Assembly: GCA_020073165.1 (NCBI GenBank)
Contig: JAIQFP010000017.1
Location: 32,351 to 96,350, forward strand
DNA from: Terriglobia bacterium
GTDB taxonomy: Bacteria; Acidobacteriota; Terriglobia; Terriglobales; Acidobacteriaceae
DNA length: 64,000 nt
Reading direction: 5' to 3'
Shown here: positions 43,746-52,114 of the stretch, piece by piece
Position numbering within the stretch: position 1 is the first letter of the stretch
How the letters are laid out: every line of letters begins with the position of its first letter
Translations under genes and position numbers: made by a program
Notes under the pieces: model-generated
Database searches by the model: none
What the model saw: the letters and a program-made list of their open reading frames with translations, nothing else
Told to the model about the DNA's origin: nothing

Positions 43746-45094
43746 GCGCGCGGGTACGCGTTATCGGAGCGGGCCTGGCAGGATCGGAGGCGGCGTGGCA
43801 GTGTGCCCGCCGGGGAGTGGCGGTTGAACTCTGCGAGATGCGGCCCGTGCGCTCGACACCAGCCCATCAGACTGCCGACTTCGCGGAGCTGGTCTGCTCC
43901 AACTCGCTGAAGTCCGAGAGCGAGAACACCGCTCCCTGGCTGCTGAAAGAAGAGCTGCGGCGGGCAGGGTCGCTGCTGATCGAAATCGCGCGCCAGTGTG
44001 CGGTGCCGGCGGGGCATGCGCTGGCCGTGGATCGAGTGACGTTTGCGAACAAGGTCACAGAAGCCATTTCGCGGGAACCGATGATCATGGTGCGGCGGGA
44101 AGAAGTAACGGCCGTTGACGAAAATCAGCTGACCATCATCGCGACCGGGCCGTTGACGTCGGATGGGCTGGCGGTGGAGATTGCGCGGCTGAGCGCGGCC
44201 GGGCGGGCAGGAGTGCCCGCCCCACACACGCTGTATTTCTACGATTCCATCAGCCCGATCGTGGAAGCGGATTCCATCGACATGTCCAGGGTGTATCTCG
44301 CCGCGCGCTACGACAAGGGAACGCCCGACTACATCAACTGCCCGATGTCGCCAGAAGAGTACGGTCGCTTCTACGATGCGCTGGTCTCGGCCCAGTCCGT
44401 AGAAGAACGCGATTGGGAGAAGCTGAACTACTTCGAGAGCTGTTTGCCGATCGAAGAAATTGCGCGGCGCGGGCGCGACACCCTGCGCTTTGGTCCCATG
44501 AAGCCGGTCGGGCTCAAAGACCCGAAGACCGGGCGTCCGCCGTACGCCGTGGTGCAATTGCGGCAGGAGAACCTGCGGGCGGATTCCTACAACCTGGTTG
44601 GCTTTCAGAACCACTTGAAGTTCGGCGAGCAGGCGCGGGTGTTGCGGCTCATCCCCGGGCTGGAGAACGCGCGCTTCCTGCGCTACGGCCAAATCCATCG
44701 CAACACCTACATCAATGCCCCAACGCTCTTGCGCGAGACGCTGCAGATGAACGAGCATCCGCAGGTGCTGTTTGCCGGACAGATCTGCGGCGTGGAAGGC
44801 TACGTGGAATCGATTGCCACCGGACTGCTGGCAGGGATACAGGCGTCCGCTCTTATCATGGGCGTCGATCCAGTTGCGCCCCCGCGAGCGACGGCCTTCG
44901 GATCGCTGACCCATTACATCACTCATGCCGATGCCAACAAGTTCCAGCCCGCGAACATCACCTTCGACCTGCTGCCGGCACTGGAACAGAAAATCCGCGA
45001 CCGCCAGGCGAGGCACCGGCGCCAGTGCGAGGTCGCCCTGCGGGAGTGTGACGGCTGGCTGGAGAGAATCGGGGCGGCTCAAGCCGTGCGGTAA
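43742..45094 (+). CDS. trmFO: methylenetetrahydrofolate-tRNA-(uracil-5-)-methyltransferase
   Basis: The start is the GTG overlapping the upstream GNAT stop codon. The 450-residue flavoprotein has the FAD motif VIGAGLAGSEAAW (7-19), CEMRPVRSTPAHQTADFAEL, and a late CGVEGYVESIATGLLAGI. TrmFO makes m5U54 in tRNA with methylenetetrahydrofolate as carbon donor. An 8-residue loop (RAGVPAPH) before LYFYDSISPIVE is encoded by a repeat-family hairpin at 44201-44222, an insertion compared with the shorter segment expected there. Confidence 0.95.
   Translation: MSARVRVIGAGLAGSEAAWQCARRGVAVELCEMRPVRSTPAHQTADFAELVCSNSLKSESENTAPWLLKEELRRAGSLLIEIARQCAVPAGHALAVDRVTFANKVTEAISREPMIMVRREEVTAVDENQLTIIATGPLTSDGLAVEIARLSAAGRAGVPAPHTLYFYDSISPIVEADSIDMSRVYLAARYDKGTPDYINCPMSPEEYGRFYDALVSAQSVEERDWEKLNYFESCLPIEEIARRGRDTLRFGPMKPVGLKDPKTGRPPYAVVQLRQENLRADSYNLVGFQNHLKFGEQARVLRLIPGLENARFLRYGQIHRNTYINAPTLLRETLQMNEHPQVLFAGQICGVEGYVESIATGLLAGIQASALIMGVDPVAPPRATAFGSLTHYITHADANKFQPANITFDLLPALEQKIRDRQARHRRQCEVALRECDGWLERIGAAQAVR
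44201..44222 (-). repeat. GTAGGG-family hairpin inside the trmFO coding sequence
   Basis: GGGCGGGCA-GGAG-TGCCCGCCC is a perfect 9-bp stem; on the minus strand it reads GTGGGGCGGGCACTCCTG. It has the same architecture as intergenic copies at 9557 and 54247 but lies in frame within trmFO. Confidence 0.7.
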
Positions 45095-45264
45095 CTTCTG
45101 GTTCATCCCCTCGGAATCGCCACGTTCTCTGCGCCCGCCCCCAAGTCTCCAATTCCTGCAACAAAACGAGCTGGCCTTGCGTATCACTCACAGGGGGTTC
45201 TTTGCCCCTACCGACGGCTCACATTCGGTGAGTGTCTGCGTCCATACAGCACGGGAAGTCCGGC

Positions 45265-46524
<1,260 letters not shown>

Positions 46525-46592
46525 AAAGCACGCTCCAGACTCTGGGCTTCAGGCCATAGTGCCTGGAGAAAGCGGTAGTCGCCACCTTGAAA

Positions 46593-46620
46593 AGCCTAGA
46601 ACCTAGAGCCTAAAGCCTAT
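46593..46620 (+). repeat. 7-bp tandem array overlapping a start codon
   Basis: AGCCTAG AACCTAG AGCCTAA AGCCTAT; the last two bases are the first two bases of the ATG at 46619. No Shine-Dalgarno sequence lies between array and start codon. Confidence 0.85.
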
Positions 46621-47875
46621 GTTGACCGAGATCATTCGCGAAGCCTGGATTGCTCTGAGGCGCAATTACACCCGCAGCATGCTGACCATGCTAGGTATCG
46701 TGTGGGGCATCGCGACCGTTACCCTGCTGATCGCCTATGGCAGCAGCTTTCGCCGCATCCTGGTCAACGGGTTTGACGCTTTCGGAAAGAGCGTCGTCAT
46801 TTGCTGGCCGCAGCAGACCAGCGAACAGCCGGGTGGACAGCGTGCCGGCAAGAAAGTGCTGCTGGAGCGGGCCGATCTGGAAATGATCAAGCAGGACGCT
46901 CCCTTGGTGAAACACGCCTGCCTGGAAACCGTCCGCCGGCCCGGCGTCAGTTATGGTGACCGCATGGTGGGGACGGCCGCCGTACGCGGCGTTTGCCCCG
47001 AGTACGGCGAAATGCGCAACGAGGTGCCCTCCGAAGGCCGCTGGCTCAGCCCCGGCGATGAACTGGAGCGGCGCCGAGTGGCGTTCCTCGGTGGCCGCAT
47101 TCGCGAGCAACTGTTCAGCGGCCGCCCGGCGGTGGGCGAGACTATCCAGATCGCTGGAGTGCGCTTTACGGTAGTCGGTGTGATGGCGCGCAAGATCCAA
47201 CTGAGCAACTATTTCAGCTCGGATGATGAATCAGTATGGATCCCCTATTCTGCGGCTGGCGATCTGTGGAATACCCGCTACGCAGCGGTGCTGGTGTTTG
47301 AGCCCATCGCACCTCAGTTTGAGAAGAAAGCCATGGCGCAGGTGCTGGCAGCGATCGCCACGCGCCAGCAGTTTTCGCCCACCGACAAGAAAGCCCTGCA
47401 GATGTTCGGACGCGACGAATTCCGTCCGGTGATTGACGCCCTGACCATTGGGCTCCAGGTGCTGCTCACCTTCATCGGCACGCTGACGCTCGGCATAGGC
47501 GGCGTGGGGGTGATGAATATCATGCTGGTTTCGGTGGATGAGCGCATCCGCGAAATCGGTTTGCGTCGCGCGCTGGGAGCGAGACAACGGCATATCAAAC
47601 TCCAGTTCCTTGCTGAGACCTTGCTCATCATGCTGCTGGGCGGGGCCATCGGGGTCTTGTTGTCCTACGCCATTGCCGCCGCGGTAGGCACGCTCCCACT
47701 AATGGGGCCGCTGTTCGAAGATGACTCCGGCAAGGGCGACATCCACCTGAAGATTTCCCTCATGACCGTGATGGTTTCCACCCTCGTGCTGCTGGTTGTC
47801 GGAGTGATCAGCGGGCTGGTGCCGGCACTACGGGCCTCCAAGTTGGATCCGGTGGAAGCGCTGCGCTACGAGTAA
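46619..47875 (+). CDS. MacB/FtsX-type ABC transporter permease
   Basis: This 418-residue protein matches the preceding gene in plan: an N-terminal helix (RNYTRSMLTMLGIVWGIATV), a periplasmic MacB_PCD domain, and C-terminal helices containing GGVGVMNIMLVSVDERIREIG and the ending LRASKLDPVEALRYE. The pair 45265-46524 and 46619-47875 may form a two-permease transporter. The start codon lies in the last unit of a heptamer array, without a Shine-Dalgarno sequence. ExbD follows 84 bp downstream. The substrate is unknown, and neither gene shows an ATP-binding domain. Confidence 0.9.
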   Translation: MLTEIIREAWIALRRNYTRSMLTMLGIVWGIATVTLLIAYGSSFRRILVNGFDAFGKSVVICWPQQTSEQPGGQRAGKKVLLERADLEMIKQDAPLVKHACLETVRRPGVSYGDRMVGTAAVRGVCPEYGEMRNEVPSEGRWLSPGDELERRRVAFLGGRIREQLFSGRPAVGETIQIAGVRFTVVGVMARKIQLSNYFSSDDESVWIPYSAAGDLWNTRYAAVLVFEPIAPQFEKKAMAQVLAAIATRQQFSPTDKKALQMFGRDEFRPVIDALTIGLQVLLTFIGTLTLGIGGVGVMNIMLVSVDERIREIGLRRALGARQRHIKLQFLAETLLIMLLGGAIGVLLSYAIAAAVGTLPLMGPLFEDDSGKGDIHLKISLMTVMVSTLVLLVVGVISGLVPALRASKLDPVEALRYE

Positions 47876-47959
47876 GAAAAAGCCAGAACAAAACGGGAAC
47901 ATCCCTTCCAGGCAAGGTGTCCAATACCCCAGAACACGCGCGTGCCGAGAGGAGCAATC

Positions 47960-48388
47960 ATGGCGTTCTCAACGGCAGGCGGAGGTCCGTCTACTCCCCA
48001 AATGAATGTCACCCCGTTGATTGATGTGTTGCTGGTGCTGATCATCATTTTCATGGTAGTGGTGACGCAGCAGAAAGAAAAAGGGCTGGAGGCGCAGATT
48101 CCGCAGCAGCAACAGGGAGAAAACCAGCCTCCACCGCCGCAGCGGACCATTGTGATCCAGGTCGTGGGGGACGCGCAGAGCGAGCCTCCAGTGCTTACCA
48201 TCAACCAGGAAAGCGTGAGCTGGGAGGGCCTGAAGGTCCGCCTGCAAGACATTTTCAAGAGGCGGGCGGAGCGCATCGCGTTCGTGCGCGGCGACAATGA
48301 AGTAGCGTTCCAGTACGTAGCCGACGTGATCGACATCGCGCGGGACGCTGGCGTGAACCGGGTGGGGCTGCTGGGCGGTCAGCGCTGA
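47960..48388 (+). CDS. ExbD/TolR-family biopolymer transport protein
   Basis: The start at 47960 follows GAGGAG and gives 142 residues. It has an N-terminal segment QMNVTPLIDVLLVLIIIFM with the essential Asp at the start of the single transmembrane helix, a Pro/Gln-rich linker and a periplasmic domain (about 70-140: INQESVSWEGLKVRLQDIF, YVADVIDIARDAGVNRVGLL). ExbD with ExbB energises TonB, or TolR with TolQ energises TolA. No ExbB/TolQ gene is adjacent. The nearby TonB receptor (28297-31386) is a possible client of such a complex. Confidence 0.92.
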   Translation: MAFSTAGGGPSTPQMNVTPLIDVLLVLIIIFMVVVTQQKEKGLEAQIPQQQQGENQPPPPQRTIVIQVVGDAQSEPPVLTINQESVSWEGLKVRLQDIFKRRAERIAFVRGDNEVAFQYVADVIDIARDAGVNRVGLLGGQR

Positions 48389-48400
48389 ACGACAAAAAGG

Positions 48401-48429
48401 GAGAAGCCGCGATTCGATCGCGGCTTCTC
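48401..48429 (-). terminator. terminator hairpin between convergent genes
   Basis: GAGAAGCCGCGAT-TCG-ATCGCGGCTTCTC is a 13-bp stem. On the minus strand it is followed by CCTTTTTGTC, so it ends the transcript of the TPR gene; it may also stop exbD transcription. Confidence 0.8.
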
Positions 48430-48457
48430 TACAACACGATGGTGGTAAAGCAAGGGC

Positions 48458-49606
48458 TTACTTCTTTTTCGTTTTTGGCTTTCCAAAACTGGTTTCGATC
48501 GTACTCCCGATATACTGCAACATCCCCTTGGCGCCCTCGGCGAATTGTCCGTTGGGCTGCAACTCCAGGTACTTGTTGAGGGCCTCCGCGGTGCCCGGAG
48601 CCGGAATCACTTTACCTGTCTTGGGATCGGTTGTAGCCTTGCCAATCAGGTTCACACCTTTCTGGTAATAGGCCTCGGCTTTATTGGGGTCTACAGCAAT
48701 GCTCTTGTCGAAGGCAGCGATGGCGTCATCGTAGCGGTTCGCATTGGTGAGCACAGCGCCCGTGTTGTAGTAGTAGCTGGCGGCGCCGTCTGGGTCTAAC
48801 TGGGCGGCGTGAGCGTATGACTTGACAGCATCGTCGACTCTACCCGCTTTGCCTTGGGCATCGGCGAGATTGTTGTAGTAACCGGCCAGTGTCTGGTTCG
48901 CCTTGGGGTCCTTCTCACCCTTGTCGAGGGAAGCCTGCTTGGTGTCCAGCGCCTTCTGATAGGCATCGAGTGCCTGCTCATAGCGTTTGGCCTTCTCGGT
49001 GGGATCGGTTTGCTTGGGGGCGGAGTAGCGGTAGGCGTCTCCCAGAGTGGCCCAGAGGACATCGTGGGTGGAATCCACCTGCGTGGCTTCGGTCATCAGC
49101 GCGATGGCTTGTTCAAAGTTGGCGGTGGCCGGCTGCATATCCGCGCGGGCTGTCGCCAGCTTTTCATTCAGCATCTTAATCGTATCCGCTTCTTTCGCCG
49201 CTTTCTCGGCGGCTTCCTGGCGCCGCTTCAGTTCTTCTGGGGTGATTCCCTGGCCCTGGGCCTGCGTCGCCTGCTCCTTCTTTAGATCAAAGGGAAGGAC
49301 GTTCTCATCGACCTTGACGGGAAAGTTTGTAATATGCCAGAGCTCCTGCCCGTTCAACAGCAGTCTGACGTTGTACTTGCCTGGTTCAATGCCGAGGGAA
49401 AAGTACTCACCTTTCTTGTTGGTCTTGAGGGTATACTTGTGCCCGGTTTCCGGGCTGTTCCACTCGACCGTCGCCCCGGCTATGGGATTACCTTGCACGT
49501 CGGTGCAAGTGCCCTTCACCGAGCCTGTCGCTTGGGCAAATACTGAAGGGACACACAGCGCGGCCACCACGGCGACCAGCGCCATCATCACAAGACGTTG
49601 CTTCAT
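48458..49606 (-). CDS. secreted TPR protein with carboxypeptidase-regulatory domain
   Basis: The start at 49606 follows GGGAGG and gives 382 residues, beginning with a signal peptide (MKQRLVMMALVAVVAALCVPS, cleavage near FAQ). A CarboxypepD_reg/Cna-like domain lies at about 25-115 (GSVKGTCTDVQGNPIAGATVEW). Residues 125-160 are charged and helical, and TPR repeats follow from about 160 to 360 (ALWATLGDAYRYSAPK-like, AYYQKGVNLIG). The tail is Lys-rich. It is probably a periplasmic scaffold of an envelope complex. It is monocistronic and ends at a strong terminator; paired heptamer arrays lie between its start and queC. Confidence 0.8.
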   Translation of the reverse strand: MKQRLVMMALVAVVAALCVPSVFAQATGSVKGTCTDVQGNPIAGATVEWNSPETGHKYTLKTNKKGEYFSLGIEPGKYNVRLLLNGQELWHITNFPVKVDENVLPFDLKKEQATQAQGQGITPEELKRRQEAAEKAAKEADTIKMLNEKLATARADMQPATANFEQAIALMTEATQVDSTHDVLWATLGDAYRYSAPKQTDPTEKAKRYEQALDAYQKALDTKQASLDKGEKDPKANQTLAGYYNNLADAQGKAGRVDDAVKSYAHAAQLDPDGAASYYYNTGAVLTNANRYDDAIAAFDKSIAVDPNKAEAYYQKGVNLIGKATTDPKTGKVIPAPGTAEALNKYLELQPNGQFAEGAKGMLQYIGSTIETSFGKPKTKKK

Positions 49607-49637
49607 CTTCGCCTCCCGGCTTAAGAACGCATTGTAG

Positions 49638-49709
49638 GATTGCCGATATTCAATTGCCAGTTGAACCTCGACTCTCAAATCGGCAATTGGCAATTGAAAA
49701 TTGGAAATC
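49638..49709. repeat. inverted pair of 7-bp arrays
   Basis: Left: GATTGCC GATATTC AATTGCC AGTTGAA (49638-49665). Right: GGCAATT GGCAATT GAAAATT GGAAATC (49682-49709). The units are roughly reverse complements and enclose 16 bp, so the RNA can fold. The pair fills the gap between the TPR gene start and the queC stop codon. Confidence 0.75.
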
Positions 49710-49711
49710 GC

Positions 49712-50401
49712 CTACGTCTTTCCGGCCCGCTCCAGGTAGGCAATCGGATCCACGGCTCCCGCTTCGTGGAACGCCCGCAGCCGCAGCGCACAACTGTCGC
49801 ACACGCCGCAAGCGCTGTCTTCCCGGCTATAGCATGACCACGTTAAATCGAAGGGAGCGCCCAATTCAAGGCCAAGCCTCACAATCTCCACCTTGCGCAT
49901 GGCGATGAGCGGAGTGACGATCTCGATGCGCCCTTCCTTCGTGCCTGCTTTCACTACTTCGTTGAACGCCCGGTAATAAGCGGGACGGCAATCGGGATAG
50001 CCTGAACTGTCCGGTTCAACCGCCCCGATGTATACCTTTTCCGCCCCGAGTACCTCGGCCCAGCTCACCGCCACGGCCAGAAAATGGGCGTTGCGGAAGG
50101 GTACGTAGGTGAGCGGGATGCCGTGTGCGATCACCGCCGACTCCGGCACTGGTATGTTCGCATCGGTCAGCGCCGAGCCCCCAATGGCTTTCAGACTATC
50201 GTTGCGTACCAGCAGCCGGTCGCGAATACCGAGGCGTTCGCAGATGCTCAAGAACGCCTGCCGCTCCCGCGTCTCCGTTCGCTGTCCGTAGCTGACGTGA
50301 ACCGCAGCCGCATCGTAGTCCCGCGCCGCCAGCGCTGCACACACGCAGGAATCCATCCCGCCACTGAGCAACACGACGGCCCGGTGTTTCCCTTTGCCCA
50401 T
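49712..50401 (-). CDS. queC: 7-cyano-7-deazaguanine synthase
   Basis: The start at 50401 (229 residues) begins [18 protein letters not shown], with the PP-loop SGGMDS at 13-18. The C-terminus has four cysteines ([15 protein letters not shown]) that bind zinc. QueC turns 7-carboxy-7-deazaguanine into preQ0 using ATP and ammonia. It is the last gene of the queD-queE-queC cluster on this strand. The 166 bp between it and queE contain inverted heptamer arrays. Confidence 0.95.
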   Translation of the reverse strand: MGKGKHRAVVLLSGGMDSCVCAALAARDYDAAAVHVSYGQRTETRERQAFLSICERLGIRDRLLVRNDSLKAIGGSALTDANIPVPESAVIAHGIPLTYVPFRNAHFLAVAVSWAEVLGAEKVYIGAVEPDSSGYPDCRPAYYRAFNEVVKAGTKEGRIEIVTPLIAMRKVEIVRLGLELGAPFDLTWSCYSREDSACGVCDSCALRLRAFHEAGAVDPIAYLERAGKT

Positions 50402-50457
50402 ATGATTAGATGGTCCAAGGACCTGCCCCAATCGCCTATCCACGATTATTTTCAACC

Positions 50458-50529
50458 GCCGATACCCAGTTGCCGACTTGCATCAGGCAACCAAATTGGC
50501 AATCGGCAATTGAAAAGTTGCAAATTCGT
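50458..50529. repeat. inverted pair of 7-bp arrays between queE and queC
   Basis: Left: GCCGATA CCCAGTT GCCGACT TGCATCA (50458-50485). Right: ATTGGCA ATCGGCA ATTGAAA AGTTGCA AATTCGT (50495-50529). The right arm is related to the reverse complement of the left; both resemble the neighbouring 49638-49709 arrays. Confidence 0.7.
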
Positions 50530-50566
50530 CCCCGGTGCCGCTGTGTTGCTGTGGGGGCAAGTTCTC

Positions 50567-51250
50567 TCAGACTCCCTTCATCGCCGGGTCCCAAATGAAC
50601 TTGTGGATTTGCAGGCCCAGCCGTGCATGGACGTGGTCGGCCAGCATCCACTCCGCCAGTTCCCGGGGATCAAGCAGGCAGTGGGACGTTTCGCGCGCGC
50701 CGGTTGCATCCTTGCTGAATGCCGGGGAGAACAACACCGCGTTGACGCGGGCCGCCAGGTCGTGGCGCGCCACAAAATCGCGCGCGAACTCGTAGTCAGT
50801 GCGGTCGCTCAGTACAAATTTGACTTCATCCCGCGACCTCAGGGTCTCCAGATTTTCCAGATCGAAGCTATCGGGCTCTCCCGAGTTGGGACACTTCACA
50901 TCCACAATCTTAACCACACCCTTTGGCACGCGAGCCAGCGGACGCTCGCCACTGGTTTCCAGCAGCACGGTGTAGCCCGTATCCAGCAACCGCTGCATCA
51001 GCGGAACCACCTCCCGCTCCTGCAGCATGGGTTCGCCCCCGGTTATCTCCACCAGTCCACCGACCAGACTCAGTTGCTCCACCTCCTCCATGATCTCTTC
51101 CAGTTCCATCCGGTGGCCGCCCGAGAAGGTGTACTCGCTGTCGCACCACGAGCAGCGCAGGTTGCAGCCCGTCAGCCGCACAAAGACACACGGCAACCCG
51201 GCGTGCGTGGACTCTCCCTGGATCGACTTGTAGATTTCGGTGATCTGCAC
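50567..51250 (-). CDS. queE: 7-carboxy-7-deazaguanine synthase (radical SAM)
   Basis: The 227-residue protein begins MQITEIYKSIQGESTHAGLP and has the QueE radical-SAM motif CNLRCSWC (C29, C33, C36), with GGEPMLQEREVVPLMQ following. QueE converts 6-carboxytetrahydropterin to CDG, the central step of the preQ0 pathway that leads to queuosine. It sits between queD (75 bp upstream) and queC on the same strand. The queD-queE gap carries an octamer array. Confidence 0.95.
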   Translation of the reverse strand: MQITEIYKSIQGESTHAGLPCVFVRLTGCNLRCSWCDSEYTFSGGHRMELEEIMEEVEQLSLVGGLVEITGGEPMLQEREVVPLMQRLLDTGYTVLLETSGERPLARVPKGVVKIVDVKCPNSGEPDSFDLENLETLRSRDEVKFVLSDRTDYEFARDFVARHDLAARVNAVLFSPAFSKDATGARETSHCLLDPRELAEWMLADHVHARLGLQIHKFIWDPAMKGV

Positions 51251-51276
51251 GGAACTGGCTTCTGGCCCGTTGGATC

Positions 51277-51316
51277 ATTCAATGACTCAACGACTCAATC
51301 ACTCAATGATTCAATT
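51277..51316. repeat. 8-bp tandem array between queD and queE
   Basis: Five octamers ATTCAATG ACTCAACG ACTCAATC ACTCAATG ATTCAATT. On the minus strand it ends about 26 bp before the queE start. Confidence 0.85.
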
Positions 51317-51324
51317 CTGTCGGC

Positions 51325-51702
51325 CTACTCGCTGTAGGTTGCCGTAGTCGTGTCGGTCTCGAACACAGTAACGTTCTTCACCCGCACCCGGCCGCTGGTC
51401 ACGCGATCGAGCTTGCCGTTGGCCTCGTCGTAGAAGTACTTGGCCAGGTTCTCCGCGGAGGGATTCAGAATCGTAAAAGGTTCCAGATCATTGATCATCT
51501 GATGATCGAGGCGGTCGATGACATGCTTCATGACCTCGCGCAGGTCTTTGAAGTCGAGCAGCAGCCCGGCCTTGTCCAGTTCCTTGCCGGCCAGGGTCAC
51601 CCGCACCTTGTAGTTGTGCCCGTGCGGGTTCTCGCACTTGCCCTTGTAATTGCGCAGGTAATGCCCGGCGGCGAAGGAATCTTCCACGGTGACTTCGAAC
51701 AT
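51325..51702 (-). CDS. queD: 6-carboxy-5,6,7,8-tetrahydropterin synthase
   Basis: The start at 51702 gives 125 residues, close to the usual size. The zinc-binding histidines are H14 in SFAAGHYL and H27/H29 in NPHGHNYKV, and C23 in GKCENPHGH is the catalytic Cys of the QueD/PTPS-III group. It converts dihydroneopterin triphosphate to 6-carboxytetrahydropterin, the first committed step to preQ0. It is the first gene of the queD-queE-queC cluster. No preQ1 riboswitch was recognised in its leader. Confidence 0.94.
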   Translation of the reverse strand: MFEVTVEDSFAAGHYLRNYKGKCENPHGHNYKVRVTLAGKELDKAGLLLDFKDLREVMKHVIDRLDHQMINDLEPFTILNPSAENLAKYFYDEANGKLDRVTSGRVRVKNVTVFETDTTTATYSE

Positions 51703-51784
51703 GAACCCTCTCGGCGGCCCCGCATGAATACAGGCCAAGCCGCGCCCTCGAGTCTAACTCGTTATTCTACCCCTTACGACTCCA

Positions 51785-51955
51785 ATGGATGCCAACAACA
51801 ACAAGTTCGGGAAGACTCGCCTCATCGATACCCCGCAGGCCAACCGGGCCACGGATTCCGCATCATTGCTCAGTGCGCTTGTCGCCGCCGTGCAACGCTT
51901 CAGCTCCATCGAGCAGAGCGATGAGCTGATGTTGGTAGTGGCCAGGGCCCGCTAG
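51785..51955 (+). CDS. possible small protein, 56 aa
   Basis: An ATG-started frame (MDANNNKFGKTRLIDTP, then ASLLSALVAAVQRFSSIE, ending VVARAR) occupies the gap between queD and the helicase gene. It has a polar N-terminus and an amphipathic helical middle. It has no Shine-Dalgarno sequence and no recognised family. It lies 83 bp from the queD start on the other strand. It could be a real small gene or a chance frame. Confidence 0.3.
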   Translation: MDANNNKFGKTRLIDTPQANRATDSASLLSALVAAVQRFSSIEQSDELMLVVARAR

Positions 51956-52114
51956 GAAGGATCAGCTGCGAGCCAGCACGCGAAAAAGAGCAATGGGTCC
52001 GAGGATACCGACGTCAACCCGCATTGGCAGCAGGTGCCTTGGCGTATGGCGGTGTGATTATGCACCCGAAAGGGATGCTTGCAAAGAGGCTCTGCAATAG
52101 GGACAGGCCGATCT

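Noticed and set aside
43475..45187. 570-residue open frame on the minus strand
   Set aside because: It runs antisense through trmFO and has no family features; long antisense frames are expected with GC-rich third codon positions.
51703..51784. preQ1 riboswitch upstream of queD
   Set aside because: The leader is short and shows neither the preQ1-I hairpin and A-rich tail nor the type II layout.
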